Shown: one piece after another, positions 8,459 through 18,442 of the stretch
How positions within the stretch are numbered: position 1 is the stretch's first letter
Layout of the letters: each line of letters begins with the position of its first letter
NCBI RefSeq assembly: GCF_003731635.1
Contig: NZ_RCUA01000021.1
Span: forward strand, 97,004 to 161,003
Direction: 5' to 3'
DNA from: Marisediminitalea oceani
GTDB lineage: Bacteria > Pseudomonadota > Gammaproteobacteria > Enterobacterales > Alteromonadaceae
Length of the DNA stretch: 64,000 nucleotides
Notes under the pieces: generated by a model
Seen by the model: only the letters and a program-made list of their open reading frames with translations
The model's database searches: none
What the model was told of the DNA's origin: nothing
Made by a program: the position numbers and the translations under genes

Positions 8459-8938
8459 TTAGTGATTGCAGCCGCCTTTGCCGTGAACATGGCCGTGGGC
8501 CAGCTCATCTTCAGTGGGCTCACGAACATCGAGAACCTCCACTTCAAAAGACAGGGCGATACCCGCCAGCGGATGGTTGCCGTCGATAATCACTTCGTCA
8601 TCGGTTTTCTCAATCACAATAACTGACTGCTCACCGGCATCGGTGGTAGCGCGAAACTGCATGCCAGGCTCTACTTCCATGCCTTCAAACATTGAAGCCG
8701 GCACAGCCTGCACCAGGTGATCAAGACGTTCACCATAAGCTTTTTCCGGAGCAACGGTAACATCAAACTTTTCACCGGCGGCCTTACCCTGCAGGGCCTC
8801 TTCAAGACCACTGATTAAAAAACGACTGCCAAGCAGTGCGGATAATGGCTCTCCACCGGTGGATGAATCAAGCTCGGTACCATCTTCGGTGCTTACGGTG
8901 TAGTGCAGGGTTACTACACTGTTTTGCGAAATCTGCAT
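8459..8938 (-). CDS. slyD: FKBP-type peptidyl-prolyl isomerase, SlyD-like
   Basis: 159 residues. An FKBP half-domain (VTLHYTVSTEDGTELDSS, then GEPLSALLGSRFLISGLEEAL), an insert-in-flap chaperone domain in the middle, and a short histidine/cysteine-rich tail (HGHVHGKGGCNH) fit SlyD. SlyD is a cytoplasmic prolyl isomerase, chaperone and nickel-binding protein. The metal-binding tail is far shorter than the ~50-residue tail of E. coli SlyD, so its nickel capacity would be smaller. It stands alone on the minus strand. Confidence 0.9.
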   Translation of the reverse strand: MQISQNSVVTLHYTVSTEDGTELDSSTGGEPLSALLGSRFLISGLEEALQGKAAGEKFDVTVAPEKAYGERLDHLVQAVPASMFEGMEVEPGMQFRATTDAGEQSVIVIEKTDDEVIIDGNHPLAGIALSFEVEVLDVREPTEDELAHGHVHGKGGCNH

Positions 8939-8993
8939 AATCTCTGCCTTTTCGGAGGTTGTAAAAAATAAAAATATACGCCGTGCGCCTTAT

Positions 8994-9971
8994 TTAGAGC
9001 GTATACGGCAAGTCACAATGAATCAACTCCAATGCCGGATTAGTTGACAGTCTGAAGCTATCCTCGGGGGTGGTGTCATTATTAACCACGGCCAGTATCC
9101 AGGTTTCCTCACCCAGTACCGCCGCGCGCAGGATGGAGCCGCCTGAGCGCCAGTGCTCGCCAGCCTGTTTTTCCAGTTTGGCGGTGGCAATCTCATCACA
9201 GGCCCCGGCCAACTTAAATATCATTGCTGCCCGCTTGTTTCTGCCCAGATAACGGGTGCGGGCTACTACTTCCTGGCCCATATAGCAGCCCTTGTTAAAG
9301 TCGATAGCATCCAGCGCCTGCAGGTTCATCATTTGAGGAACGTACTGGTTAATCTGTTCTTCGCTGGTCAGTGCGGGGATACCGCTGGCAATATCCAGTG
9401 CTGTGGCTGCCGTTTCCTCAAAGAGAGGTAAATCAGCATCGCTCACTGCCTGTAAGAATGCCGGCGAAGCGTCTTTCTTCAGCGCAAGCAGAACGGTATC
9501 AGCGGGATAATCCAGAGTGATACAGAAGCCTGAATCAGACTCGACCATGGCCATCGGGCTATCAGGTAACGCAGCGAAATTGCCTGCCAGTAACGCGGTG
9601 GATTGCTTACCCTTTAGCAGGTAAAAATCAAAAGTTTCCGTTTCGGAAGCGATTTCAATCTTTGAAAATACGCCGTATTTTTTTAGTTCCTCCACCGAGG
9701 CGGCCACTGCGGTAGCGCCAGCAATCAGATAAAGTGCTGCGGCGCCATTGGCCACCAGACTCACACTCCAGCTTTTGCCTTTAAAGTCACAGTGTGCGCT
9801 GCGGCGCACGGTTGCGTCAGCCATCTTATTGATATCAATGGTTAACTGACTGTGCAAAAAGGTTTTGGCATCATCGCCACTGACACTCGCACAGGCCATC
9901 GACGGCAAAGCCACGACTAAATTATCGGGAAAAGCATCCAGTTTAGGAGGGAGTGGGGAGTACGATTGCAT
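8994..9971 (-). CDS. ygfZ: tRNA-modifying/Fe-S cluster repair folate-binding protein YgfZ
   Basis: 325 residues from ATG 9971. A 77-residue upstream extension in the same frame is rejected because it runs into the sdhE promoter side and lacks homology. The family signature K-G-C-Y-M-G-Q-E-V-V-A-R is present. YgfZ is a tetrahydrofolate-binding protein of the GcvT fold needed for some iron-sulfur enzymes such as MiaB. It is divergent from sdhE/ygfX, as in E. coli, where ygfZ and sdhE-ygfX are also divergently arranged. Confidence 0.9.
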   Translation of the reverse strand: MQSYSPLPPKLDAFPDNLVVALPSMACASVSGDDAKTFLHSQLTIDINKMADATVRRSAHCDFKGKSWSVSLVANGAAALYLIAGATAVAASVEELKKYGVFSKIEIASETETFDFYLLKGKQSTALLAGNFAALPDSPMAMVESDSGFCITLDYPADTVLLALKKDASPAFLQAVSDADLPLFEETAATALDIASGIPALTSEEQINQYVPQMMNLQALDAIDFNKGCYMGQEVVARTRYLGRNKRAAMIFKLAGACDEIATAKLEKQAGEHWRSGGSILRAAVLGEETWILAVVNNDTTPEDSFRLSTNPALELIHCDLPYTL

Positions 9972-10217
9972 AGTGATATTGACGCCTGATGTTGTGATTA
10001 ACCTGCTGGAGTATATGAGGGGGAACATATAGAAGATCAAGGGGGCTGATGATTGTTGTTGTGAACGTGGCCGAGCTCCTGTTAAAGGCCCGTCAATAGT
10101 CAGCTGAATGCGAGCCAGGGCTGCCCCCCCGGGTAAATGGAAGAGCAACCTTTGCATGGGCAAGAGACACCTTCTGGCCAGTATCAACCTGGATCTAACC
10201 ATGATATATTTACCGCC

Positions 10218-10496
10218 ATGACTATTTCACACAATCAACCGGTTATGTTTACTGCGAAACGTTATGCACGATTGAAATGGGCTTGCCGCCGCGGCATGCT
10301 GGAACTTGACGTACTGTTACTGCCATTTGTTGAAGAAGCGTTTAACGATCTGTCTGAACAGGATAAGGAAACCTTTGAACGGTTGCTGACCTGTGACGAC
10401 CCGGATCTGTTCGCCTGGATTATGGGCCATCAGACCTGTCAGGATCCAGAACTGGCCAGGATGGTCGATACGATTGTTAGCCGGGTCAAAGTATAG
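10218..10496 (+). CDS. sdhE: FAD assembly factor SdhE
   Basis: 92 residues from ATG 10218; ATG 10245 is an alternative and an upstream in-frame ATG at 10137 is too far away. The flavinylation motif RLKWACRRGMLELD (RGxxE) and the CDDPDLFAWIMG segment match SdhE. It helps attach FAD covalently to succinate dehydrogenase and fumarate reductase flavoproteins. No clear Shine-Dalgarno sequence precedes either start. Followed by ygfX as in E. coli. Confidence 0.85.
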   Translation: MTISHNQPVMFTAKRYARLKWACRRGMLELDVLLLPFVEEAFNDLSEQDKETFERLLTCDDPDLFAWIMGHQTCQDPELARMVDTIVSRVKV

Positions 10497-10515
10497 CGTT
10501 ATTCTGCAACCGCCC

Positions 10516-10902
10516 GTGCGCCAGTCAATTTATCGAATGATGCTGGCCAGTGTGGCAGTTGCGATTATCCTGATGCTAACGCCTGCTTTCTGGTGGGCAG
10601 TGCTAATCGGGTGTATCAGTTTGTGCCTGGCAATGGTCTGGCCGCTGAATGTTGAATCTCATCCACAGACCTGGATTGTTGATGAGGCCGGCGAAGGGTA
10701 TACGGTTATTAGCGGTTGTCAGGATAACGCTGGTAACTGGCAAATCAGCCCGCGCTCAAAGCTGCTTCCCGGTGCATTGTATCTGGTGCGCTATTTTAAG
10801 CAGTCGCAGCGGTTTGAAACCTGCTGGCTTTTTCCCTGGCAGGTTCAGGATAAAGATTACCGCCGACTCGCCAGGATTGTGTTTAGGCAAGGACAACTCT
10901 GA
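10516..10902 (+). CDS. ygfX: YgfX-like inner-membrane protein
   Basis: About 128 residues if started at GTG 10516. The start is uncertain: the frame is open further upstream into sdhE, and ATGs at 10537/10540 are also possible. Two hydrophobic helices (about residues 10-40) are followed by a soluble part ending KDYRRLARIVFRQ, the usual YgfX/CptA ending. The position directly after sdhE is the E. coli arrangement. In E. coli YgfX has been described as a toxin-like protein affecting cytoskeletal proteins; whether that holds here is unknown. Confidence 0.7.
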   Translation: MRQSIYRMMLASVAVAIILMLTPAFWWAVLIGCISLCLAMVWPLNVESHPQTWIVDEAGEGYTVISGCQDNAGNWQISPRSKLLPGALYLVRYFKQSQRFETCWLFPWQVQDKDYRRLARIVFRQGQL

Positions 10903-11745
10903 ATGTTTGGACTTTATTTGCAGGCTGGGTTTAAAAAAGCCGCTGATATTACGCCGTCTTCACTGGAAGGCCTGCAACGCGCCCCGGTGTTATGGCAGAC
11001 CTTCTTACCCAGCGCCCGTCACTATAAAAAATACTGTAAGTTAGTTGGCTGGGAAAACTCCGCCCGGATGCACCCGTTTTACTGGCAGGTGCGCGGACTT
11101 TCATTGCAACTACGCTTGCTGGCTCACGCAAAAAGCCCCTTCAAATTGCTCGGATTGGTGCATTTGCAGAATCGCGTAGAAGAGTATGCTGAATGCCGCA
11201 CCGATATTCCCTGTGAGCTGGTGGCCCGGTTTGGTACTGTTTATCAGCATCGCCGGGGATTGGCCGTAGAAGTCACCGTTACCGGCAACCAGCGCGGTCA
11301 GCGGGTATACAGTGCAACCGGCACATACCTGATGCAAACCTCACTGAAGCCTGGCCCGTTACCTGCCTACGAGAGTGATATTGCCGGGCCGGGTGAAACC
11401 TCACCAAAGACTGCCGAGTTAGCATTCAGTGCTGCAATGGTGCGCCGCTATGCGAAAGTGTCTGGCGATGTTAATCCAATTCATTTAAGTACACTGACAG
11501 CCAGATTATTTGGTTTTAAACGGGCGATAGTGCATGGCATGTACAGCGGTGCTAAGGCTGTCTCTGTGTTGGAACAGCAGGCAGAGTTAAATGGCAAAGC
11601 GGTACGGTTAGCATTTAAGCGGCCGATGTTTGTGCCAGCCAAAGCCTTATTGTTCAGCGAACAAGACGACGAGACTACCCATTTTTCGCTGGTCTCTGGC
11701 GACCGGGAGCAGGCCGAAACCTACTTCACCGGCCAGATTGGCTGA
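10903..11745 (+). CDS. MaoC-like (hotdog) dehydratase
   Basis: 280 residues. The C-terminal part has the hydratase-2 motif: YAKVSGDVNPIHLS followed by FGFKRAIVHGMYS, with the catalytic Asp and His of R-specific enoyl-CoA hydratases. The N-terminal half is a degenerate hotdog repeat. It begins immediately after the ygfX stop, so it is probably in the same transcript. The substrate cannot be told; (3R)-hydroxyacyl thioesters are expected for the family. Confidence 0.75.
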   Translation: MFGLYLQAGFKKAADITPSSLEGLQRAPVLWQTFLPSARHYKKYCKLVGWENSARMHPFYWQVRGLSLQLRLLAHAKSPFKLLGLVHLQNRVEEYAECRTDIPCELVARFGTVYQHRRGLAVEVTVTGNQRGQRVYSATGTYLMQTSLKPGPLPAYESDIAGPGETSPKTAELAFSAAMVRRYAKVSGDVNPIHLSTLTARLFGFKRAIVHGMYSGAKAVSVLEQQAELNGKAVRLAFKRPMFVPAKALLFSEQDDETTHFSLVSGDREQAETYFTGQIG

Positions 11746-11763
11746 CAACACCACTCACTGCTT

Positions 11764-13446
11764 TTAGTGCTCGAAACTGGTCAAATCACCCGGTTGTGGT
11801 GAGGTATTAGACGGCATGGGCGTCAAAATAGATGGCGTTGCTTGCTCTGCCCGTTCAGGATAATCCTGGTTGTAGTGCAGCCCGCGACTTTCCTGACGCT
11901 GCATAGCGCAACGCACGATCAGTTCTGCTACTGTCACCAGATTACGTAGCTCCAGCAGGTTATTACTGACCCGGAAGTTCGAGTAATAATCACTGATTTC
12001 CTGCTCCAGCAATTTAATCCGGCGAATTGCTCGTTCCAGCCGTTTGGTAGTGCGCACGATACCAACGTAGTCCCACATAAACAGGCGTAGCTCATGCCAG
12101 TTATGCTGAATAATAACCTCTTCGTCAGAGTCGCTGACCTTACTTTCATCCCAGGGCAGGATTGGCTCTTCAGCCGGCGTTTCATCCAGTCGGGAAAGAA
12201 TATGCTCAGCCGCTGAGCGGGCAAAAACGATGCACTCCAGCAGCGAGTTAGACGCCATCCGGTTGGCACCGTGTAAGCCGGTGTAGGCGACTTCGCCAAT
12301 CGCATAGACATTATCCAGATCGGTACGCGCATTTAAATCGGTCATCACGCCGCCACAACTGTAATGCGCCGCCGGAACTACCGGAATGGCCTCGCGGGTA
12401 ATATCTATGCCCAGCGAGCGGCATTTACGATAAATATTCGGGAAGTGCTTCACAATGAAGTCGGCAGGTTTATGACTAATGTCCAGATACATACAGTCAG
12501 CGCCCAGTCGTTTCATTTCATAGTCGATAGCCCGGGCAACAATATCCCGCGGAGCGAGGTCTTTGCGCTCGTCGAATTTTTCCATAAACGGCGTGCCATC
12601 GGCGTGAACCAGGCGGGCTCCTTCGCCACGCAGTGCTTCGGTAATCAGGAAGTTGCGCGCCTGCGGGTGGAATAAGCAGGTAGGGTGGAACTGGTTAAAT
12701 TCCATGTTAGCGACTCGGCAACCCGCCCGCCACGCCATGGCAATTCCATCACCGCTGGCAATATCCGGATTCGAGGTGTACTGGTAAACCTTGCTGGCAC
12801 CACCGGTAGCCAGGGTGATAAACCGGCTGCGGATTACTTCAACTTGTTCCCGTTTACGGTTCCATACATACACGCCCTTGCAGCGGTCAGGGTTTTCCTG
12901 GCTTTTGATCATATCGATGGCGTTATAACGCTCAAAAATATGAATGTTGGGGTGCTGGGATACCGCTTCGTTAAGGGTGATTTGCAGCGCTTCGCCAGTC
13001 GCATCGGCGGCATGCAGGATGCGGCGGAAGCTATGCCCACCCTCACGGGTAAGGTGATAGCGGTTTTCGCCGTTATCTGCCTGCTCCTGGTCGAAGGGCA
13101 CGCCATGTTCGATTAACCACTCCATGGCGCTCTTGGCATTTTGCGCGGTAAATCGTACCACGTCTTCATCGCAAAGATAGGCGCCTGCTTCCAGGGTATC
13201 CTGTACATGGGATTCAATGGAGTCGCGTTCGTCAAACACCGCCGCAATACCGCCCTGAGCGTAACGGGTTGAACCTTCGTTACAGTCACTCTTACTAAGC
13301 AGGATAATGCGACAATCATTGGCCAGTGATAAGGCCAGGCTCATGCCTGCCGCGCCAGAACCGATAATTAAAACATCACAACTGTGCTCAACGTTTGCGT
13401 CAGCAGGTTGCTCCGGTGTTACAGATGAAGAAGCGTTTGAATTCAT
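11764..13446 (-). CDS. nadB: L-aspartate oxidase
   Basis: 560 residues. The FAD-binding [11 protein letters not shown] lies near residue 29; [37 protein letters not shown] and [21 protein letters not shown] are NadB signatures. It oxidises L-aspartate to iminoaspartate in the first step of de novo NAD synthesis. The ~20-residue N-terminal extension before the Rossmann strand is a little longer than usual. It is divergent from rpoE, the standard gammaproteobacterial arrangement. Confidence 0.95.
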   Translation of the reverse strand: MNSNASSSVTPEQPADANVEHSCDVLIIGSGAAGMSLALSLANDCRIILLSKSDCNEGSTRYAQGGIAAVFDERDSIESHVQDTLEAGAYLCDEDVVRFTAQNAKSAMEWLIEHGVPFDQEQADNGENRYHLTREGGHSFRRILHAADATGEALQITLNEAVSQHPNIHIFERYNAIDMIKSQENPDRCKGVYVWNRKREQVEVIRSRFITLATGGASKVYQYTSNPDIASGDGIAMAWRAGCRVANMEFNQFHPTCLFHPQARNFLITEALRGEGARLVHADGTPFMEKFDERKDLAPRDIVARAIDYEMKRLGADCMYLDISHKPADFIVKHFPNIYRKCRSLGIDITREAIPVVPAAHYSCGGVMTDLNARTDLDNVYAIGEVAYTGLHGANRMASNSLLECIVFARSAAEHILSRLDETPAEEPILPWDESKVSDSDEEVIIQHNWHELRLFMWDYVGIVRTTKRLERAIRRIKLLEQEISDYYSNFRVSNNLLELRNLVTVAELIVRCAMQRQESRGLHYNQDYPERAEQATPSILTPMPSNTSPQPGDLTSFEH

Positions 13447-13592
13447 GTAATGTAAGGGTCACAATGCGTGATTTTCGGAAAGTCTAATAAAACTCGGCGC
13501 AAACGTAAAAGAATAAACGCCTTTAAGGCAACTATTTTACCGATATTTTGGGTGTTTAGCTTGAGAAATGAAAAAAAGATCACATTCTTTGC

Positions 13593-13619
13593 GAACTTTT
13601 TAAAATACGCGAAGTCTAC
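13593..13619 (+). promoter_or_regulatory. Sigma-E-type promoter of the rpoE operon
   Basis: GAACTT at 13593-13598 and TCTAC at 13615-13619, separated by 16 bases, closely fit the E. coli sigma-E consensus (GGAACTT-N16-TCTGA) and lie about 50 bases before rpoE. This suggests the operon is autoregulated, as in E. coli. Confidence 0.7.
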
Positions 13620-13672
13620 TCAATTGCTTGCATGAGCTATTTGGGAATTAGTCGGTAGGAGAAATGGCTCGA

Positions 13673-14251
13673 ATGAGCGAGCAAATAACTGATCAACAGT
13701 TGGTTGAACGTGTTCAGCAAGGCGATAAGAACGCGTTTAATCTGCTGGTAACGCGCTATCAGCATAAAGTGATGCACTTGGTTTCGCGCTATGTGAAAAA
13801 CACCGGTGATGTGGCAGACGTCACGCAGGATGCGTTTATTAAAGCGTATCGTGCGTTACCTAACTTTAGGGGCGACAGCGCATTTTACACCTGGTTATAT
13901 CGTATAGCTGTGAACAGCGCCAAAAATTATTTGGTTGCTATCGGGCGTAAACCGCCTGCCAGTGATGTCGATGCTGAAGAAGCGGACTATTATGATGGCA
14001 GTGATGCACTGAAGGAGCATTCATCTCCTGAGCGTAGCGTCCTGTCAGACGAATTAGAGGCGACTTTGTTTCGCGCGATGGAAAAATTGCCTGACGACTT
14101 ACGTATGGCAATCACCTTGCGTGAAATTGAGGGGCTGAGTTACGAAGAAATTGCAAATGTAATGGCCTGTCCTGTAGGAACGGTGCGTTCCAGGATATTC
14201 AGAGCACGGGAAGCTATTGATAAGGTTATTCAACCATTACTGGAAACCTGA
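13673..14251 (+). CDS. rpoE: RNA polymerase sigma-E factor
   Basis: 192 residues from ATG 13673, the start that matches the MSEQ opening of E. coli RpoE; an ATG nine bases upstream (13664) is too close to AGGAG at 13657-13661. Region 2 (YQHKVMHLVSRYVKNTGDVADVTQDAFIKAYRA) and region 4 (LREIEGLSYEEIANVMACPVGTVRSRIFRAREAI) are complete. It directs the envelope-stress regulon and is held by RseA, encoded next. A sigma-E-like promoter precedes it. Confidence 0.95.
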   Translation: MSEQITDQQLVERVQQGDKNAFNLLVTRYQHKVMHLVSRYVKNTGDVADVTQDAFIKAYRALPNFRGDSAFYTWLYRIAVNSAKNYLVAIGRKPPASDVDAEEADYYDGSDALKEHSSPERSVLSDELEATLFRAMEKLPDDLRMAITLREIEGLSYEEIANVMACPVGTVRSRIFRAREAIDKVIQPLLET

Positions 14252-14348
14252 TATTGAGCTTTAGGGCCGGGATCAGGTACAGTAGATTTTGACAAGGTTG
14301 CCTTATAACGATGAAAAGTAATCAAGGCGTAACCAGGAAAAGTACTTT

Positions 14349-14951
14349 ATGACGCAGCAACACGAAAAATTATCGGCTTTTATGGACGGCGAACTCGATG
14401 ACAACGGGTTTGTTGACAGCATTAAAAACGATAGTGAATCACTGGCAAAATGGCGTAGCTACCATGTTATTCGTAGCGGTTTACGTAAAGAAGCCTCAGT
14501 GATGCCGGAATTTGATATTACTGCCCAGGTTGCAGCCGCGCTTGAGCAGGAACCAACAGTGTTGGCGCCGAAGTCTAAATGGAAATCACTGCCAGTGGTA
14601 AACAAGGTAGTGCCATTACTTCGTCAGTCAGGGCAGCTGGCCGTTGCGGCCTCAGTGGCTGCTGCTGTGATTCTGGGTGTTCAGCAGGTTAATCAACAAC
14701 CTGCTGCGGAAGAACCATTCACGACTTTCCAGACTCCGGTAATACCTGGTATGCCACAGGCTGGTATGGCACCAGTTAGTCTTGAACAAAGTAACATTTT
14801 GCCAAATAATCGTGCTGGCGATTCGGATGCGCTGTTACAGAAGCGTCGACAGATAAACGCATTGCTTGCCGATCACGAACAGCAACTGAAACTCAAGCAG
14901 GCAGAAGAACAATCTCAGCAGGCCGCGGAATCTGAACCTAATCAGCCTTAA
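14349..14951 (+). CDS. rseA: Sigma-E anti-sigma factor RseA
   Basis: 200 residues. The N-terminal cytoplasmic domain begins EKLSAFMDGELDDNGFVDSI and contains WRSYHVIRSGLR, the RpoE-binding part. A transmembrane helix lies near residues 97-114 (LAVAASVAAAVILGV), followed by a periplasmic, glutamine-rich C-terminal tail. RseA holds RpoE at the inner membrane until DegS/RseP proteolysis. Second gene of rpoE-rseA-rseB-rseC. Confidence 0.9.
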   Translation: MTQQHEKLSAFMDGELDDNGFVDSIKNDSESLAKWRSYHVIRSGLRKEASVMPEFDITAQVAAALEQEPTVLAPKSKWKSLPVVNKVVPLLRQSGQLAVAASVAAAVILGVQQVNQQPAAEEPFTTFQTPVIPGMPQAGMAPVSLEQSNILPNNRAGDSDALLQKRRQINALLADHEQQLKLKQAEEQSQQAAESEPNQP

Positions 14952-14956
14952 TTACT

Positions 14957-16015
14957 ATGCAAGCATTCTTTGATGTAAAGCAACGCACTGCCAGGGCAGT
15001 GCGTTTGTTGTTTCTAACTACCCTAATTTCTGCTACGCCAGCAGTAATACACGCTCAGGAAGACTCGCAACGCGAGCCTGAACGGATAACCGAACCAAAT
15101 CTGGCTCTCGCCGAAGTTCCACGTCAAAACCTGAGCGGTTTAGAGTGGCTGGAGCGCTTAGCCCAAATCAACCGCACCTCCAATTTTGAGGTATCGTTTG
15201 TGCTGACCAGAGCCGGTCAGGAAATGACCCCGTATCTGTGGCGTCATGCAGTGCTGGAAGATGGTCTGGAAGCTGAGCAACTCAATCTGCAAAACGGACC
15301 GGGTCAGGAAATGATCCGTCTTGGCAATGTGGTCAGCGTGTTCGAACCAGACGTGCAGCCCTACAGCATATACGCCAGTGCTATCAGTGGACCGTTGCCC
15401 AGCGATTTATTGTACAACCCTACGGCGCTGACCGACGCTTACCAGTTTATTACTATCGGCCGCACCCGGGTTTCCGGCCGGGCTGCCCAGCAGTTACGTA
15501 TCGTTAGTCGCGACAACAAGCGCTATAATTATCAGGTGTGGCTAGACGAAGAAACCGGCATGCTGTTAAAGCTGGATATGGTGGATTTACAGGGCTCATT
15601 GCTGGAGCAAATTCAGGTTACAGCAGTTAATGTGAGTGAGCAGCCGTCGCCGTATTTTTCCCGAATCAACCCACAAGCGTTACCTGGTGCGGTAGCCATG
15701 ACCCCAAAACCCCGTCAACATCAGTGGGAAGTGAAATTTCTACCAGTGGGAATGGAAGAAATCAAACGCGAAACCCGGCGACTGGCCATGACCGGTCAGG
15801 TGGTAGAATACAAACTGTTCAGTGATGGCATGGTAGACGTGTCGGTTTATGTGCAACCTGCCCAGGATTCTCTTGATTCTGACGTAGTGCTGCGCCATTC
15901 AACCAATACATTTTTGTCGTTAACCAATGGCCAGGTGCAAATAACTATCATTGGTAAAGTTCCCCCGCAAACCGCCTACGAAATCGCCCATTCCATCGGT
16001 GCAGCCGGAGAGTAA
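14957..16015 (+). CDS. rseB: Periplasmic sigma-E regulator RseB/MucB
   Basis: 352 residues, with a signal peptide ending about PAVIHA and then the MucB/RseB lipoprotein-like domain (LSGLEWLERLAQINRTSNFEVSFVL) and C-terminal domain. RseB binds the periplasmic part of RseA and shields it from DegS; it senses off-pathway lipopolysaccharide or lipoproteins. It starts five bases after rseA and ends one base before the rseC GTG. Confidence 0.9.
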   Translation: MQAFFDVKQRTARAVRLLFLTTLISATPAVIHAQEDSQREPERITEPNLALAEVPRQNLSGLEWLERLAQINRTSNFEVSFVLTRAGQEMTPYLWRHAVLEDGLEAEQLNLQNGPGQEMIRLGNVVSVFEPDVQPYSIYASAISGPLPSDLLYNPTALTDAYQFITIGRTRVSGRAAQQLRIVSRDNKRYNYQVWLDEETGMLLKLDMVDLQGSLLEQIQVTAVNVSEQPSPYFSRINPQALPGAVAMTPKPRQHQWEVKFLPVGMEEIKRETRRLAMTGQVVEYKLFSDGMVDVSVYVQPAQDSLDSDVVLRHSTNTFLSLTNGQVQITIIGKVPPQTAYEIAHSIGAAGE

Positions 16016-16016
16016 A

Positions 16017-16466
16017 GTGATTACCGAGACAGCGACGGTTATTGGTGTTGAAGACGACTTAATTACGGTTAGCGCATCGGTGAAGACTGGCTGCAGTCAG
16101 TGTCAGGTAAGTGACGATTGCGGCACCAGCGCAGTAGCCAAAGCGTTTACACCACGCCAGCAAACGCTGACTATGCGCAGTCCATTGCCGGTTAAGCCAG
16201 GCGATCTGGTGGTGATCGGCATCCCTGAACAAAAGGTCTTGCTGGCTTCATGGCTGGTTTATATCGTGCCCCTGGTTACTCTGATTGGTGGCGTGATTGG
16301 CTTAAATCAACTAACAAACTGGCATGAACTGGCCGTCTTCGGCGCCGCTATCCTGTTATCAGCCGGCAGCGTAAAACTGGTCGCACGGTATCTGGCCCGG
16401 GCCAGAAATGCCCGCTTTGAGCCGGTTATTGTCAGTCGGGTCAACGACAAAGCGCAGGCGGTTTAG
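16017..16466 (+). CDS. rseC: Sigma-E regulator/redox protein RseC
   Basis: 149 residues from GTG 16017, immediately after the rseB stop; an upstream in-frame ATG inside rseB is rejected. The N-terminal cysteine cluster C-S-Q-C-Q-V-S-D-D-C and two membrane helices (LLASWLVYIVPLVTLIGGVIGL and LAVFGAAILLSAGSVKLVA) fit RseC/MucC. The family is linked to sigma-E control and to reduction of SoxR or Rnf-type electron transfer. Confidence 0.85.
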   Translation: MITETATVIGVEDDLITVSASVKTGCSQCQVSDDCGTSAVAKAFTPRQQTLTMRSPLPVKPGDLVVIGIPEQKVLLASWLVYIVPLVTLIGGVIGLNQLTNWHELAVFGAAILLSAGSVKLVARYLARARNARFEPVIVSRVNDKAQAV

Positions 16467-16563
16467 CCTGGGCGACTTGTTGTTTGCCGGTAGCGGCGAC
16501 GATTTGTTGCTGTGATATTCGCTTTTAGCGCAATAAGTAGGTAAAATCCGCACCCTTGAAGGT

Positions 16564-16617
16564 GTCTGGCTGAACACGTCATTGTAATCGTTTATCACCC
16601 GCCAGACGTTTAAACGT
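16564..16617. promoter_or_regulatory. Nested inverted repeats upstream of lepA
   Basis: GTCTGGC (16564-16570) and GCCAGAC (16601-16607) form a 7-bp inverted repeat. The second arm overlaps a perfect 12-base palindrome ACGTTTAAACGT (16606-16617) that ends 28 bases before lepA. It could be an operator or leader structure. No known regulator is recognised. Confidence 0.35.
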
Positions 16618-16645
16618 AACAATTTGCAGGTAATTTCCAAGCATT

Positions 16646-18442
16646 ATGCAGCATAAGCACATTCGCAACTTCTCTATTATTGCGCACATTGATCATGGTA
16701 AGTCGACATTATCAGACCGGTTAATCCAACATTGTGGTGGATTAACTGAACGTGAAATGGCAGCACAGGTTCTGGACTCCATGGATCTGGAAAGAGAGCG
16801 GGGAATTACCATTAAAGCGCAGAGCGTAACGCTCGATTATAAAGCCCGTGATGGTGAAACTTACCAGCTTAATTTCATTGATACGCCGGGACACGTAGAT
16901 TTTAGCTATGAGGTTTCGCGCTCACTGGCGGCCTGTGAAGGGGCGCTGCTGGTGGTTGATGCCGGACAGGGCGTTGAAGCTCAGACTGTAGCCAACTGCT
17001 ATACCGCTATCGATATGGACATGGAAGTGGTGCCGATCCTGAATAAAATCGACTTACCGCAGGCTGAGCCTGAGCGGGTAGCCGAAGAAATTGAAGACAT
17101 CATTGGCATCGATGCCGTGGAAGCCGTGCGTTGCTCAGCAAAAACCGGTATCGGCATTGAAGATGTGCTGGAAGTGATTGTTAAGCAGATCCCGCCGCCG
17201 GAAGGCGCCATTGATGCACCGCTGAAAGCGCTGATCGTTGACTCCTGGTTTGATAATTACCAGGGGGTTGTGTCACTGGTGCGCATCGTTGAAGGTGAGC
17301 TGCACGTTAAAGACAAGATTCAGATCATGTCAAACGGGCAGGTGCACCAAGCAGACAAAATTGGTGTATTTACTCCTAAGCCGCTGGAACGTAAAGTGCT
17401 GCGAGCCGGTGAGGTAGGGTTTATTATTGCCGGAATTAAAGAAATTCATGGTGCGCCGGTGGGCGATACCATTACCACCGCCAAGGCGCCTGCCGAGAAG
17501 ATGTTACCGGGCTTTAAAAAGGTTAAGCCGCAGGTTTATGCCGGCTTGTTCCCGGTTAGCTCTGACGACTACGAAGATTTTCGTGATGCGCTGGCTAAGC
17601 TGAGCCTTAACGATGCCTCACTGTTTTACGAACCAGAAAGTTCTGCGGCTCTGGGCTTCGGTTTCCGCGTTGGCTTCCTTGGTATGCTGCATATGGAAAT
17701 TATCCAGGAACGTCTTGAGCGTGAATACGACCTCGACCTCATCACCACGGCGCCAACCGTAAACTACGAAGTGCTGCAAACAGATGGCACTGTTATGCAG
17801 GTGGATAACCCGTCCAAGTTACCGGCGGTTAACGATATCGAAGAGATTCGTGAGCCCATCGTGGAAGCTAATATCCTGGTACCACAGGAATACCTCGGCA
17901 GTGTAATCACACTGTGCGTTGAAAAGCGCGGTAATCAGGTCAACATGAGTTATCACGGCAAACAGGTTGCGGTAACCTACGAATTGCCAATGGCAGAGGT
18001 CGTGCTGGACTTCTTTGACCGCTTAAAGTCGACCAGCCGCGGGTTTGCCTCGCTGGATTATAACTTTAAGAAGTTTGTCTGCTCAGACATGGTTCGTCTG
18101 GATATTCTGATTAACGGTGAACGGGTCGATGCGCTGGCAGTAATTACCCACCGTGACAATGCGCAGTACCGGGGGCGTGACCTGGTGGAAAAACTGCGTG
18201 AGCTGATCCCGCGTCAGATGTTTGATATTGCTATCCAGGCCGCCATTGGTAACCATATTATTGCCCGAAGCACAGTGAAACAGTTACGTAAAAACGTTAT
18301 TGCCAAATGTTATGGCGGTGACGTAAGCCGTAAGAAGAAACTGCTGCAGAAGCAAAAGGAAGGTAAGAAACGGATGAAGCAGGTGGGTAATGTGGAACTT
18401 CCACAGGACGCATTCCTTGCAGTACTTAAGGTATCTAAGTAA
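16646..18442 (+). CDS. lepA: Elongation factor 4 (LepA)
   Basis: 598 residues, the standard LepA length. G1 [14 protein letters not shown], the switch region [12 protein letters not shown]3 DTPGHVDF and G4 NKIDLP are intact, as is the LepA-specific C-terminal domain ([32 protein letters not shown]). This ribosome-associated GTPase affects translation initiation and elongation under stress. Its stop overlaps the lepB start (TAATG). Confidence 0.97.
   Translation: MQHKHIRNFSIIAHIDHGKSTLSDRLIQHCGGLTEREMAAQVLDSMDLERERGITIKAQSVTLDYKARDGETYQLNFIDTPGHVDFSYEVSRSLAACEGALLVVDAGQGVEAQTVANCYTAIDMDMEVVPILNKIDLPQAEPERVAEEIEDIIGIDAVEAVRCSAKTGIGIEDVLEVIVKQIPPPEGAIDAPLKALIVDSWFDNYQGVVSLVRIVEGELHVKDKIQIMSNGQVHQADKIGVFTPKPLERKVLRAGEVGFIIAGIKEIHGAPVGDTITTAKAPAEKMLPGFKKVKPQVYAGLFPVSSDDYEDFRDALAKLSLNDASLFYEPESSAALGFGFRVGFLGMLHMEIIQERLEREYDLDLITTAPTVNYEVLQTDGTVMQVDNPSKLPAVNDIEEIREPIVEANILVPQEYLGSVITLCVEKRGNQVNMSYHGKQVAVTYELPMAEVVLDFFDRLKSTSRGFASLDYNFKKFVCSDMVRLDILINGERVDALAVITHRDNAQYRGRDLVEKLRELIPRQMFDIAIQAAIGNHIIARSTVKQLRKNVIAKCYGGDVSRKKKLLQKQKEGKKRMKQVGNVELPQDAFLAVLKVSK

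Noticed and set aside
9972..10202. N-terminal 77-residue extension of ygfZ
   Set aside because: It has no YgfZ homology and would overlap the sdhE upstream region. ATG 9971 matches the family start.
12685..13116. Plus-strand open frame of 143 codons inside nadB
   Set aside because: It lies fully antisense to a well conserved nadB, has no homology that I recognise and no ribosome-binding site; it is a by-product of codon use.
15951..16016. Longer RseC starting inside rseB
   Set aside because: The extra residues are basic and proline-rich without homology; GTG 16017 just after the rseB stop is the expected coupled start.
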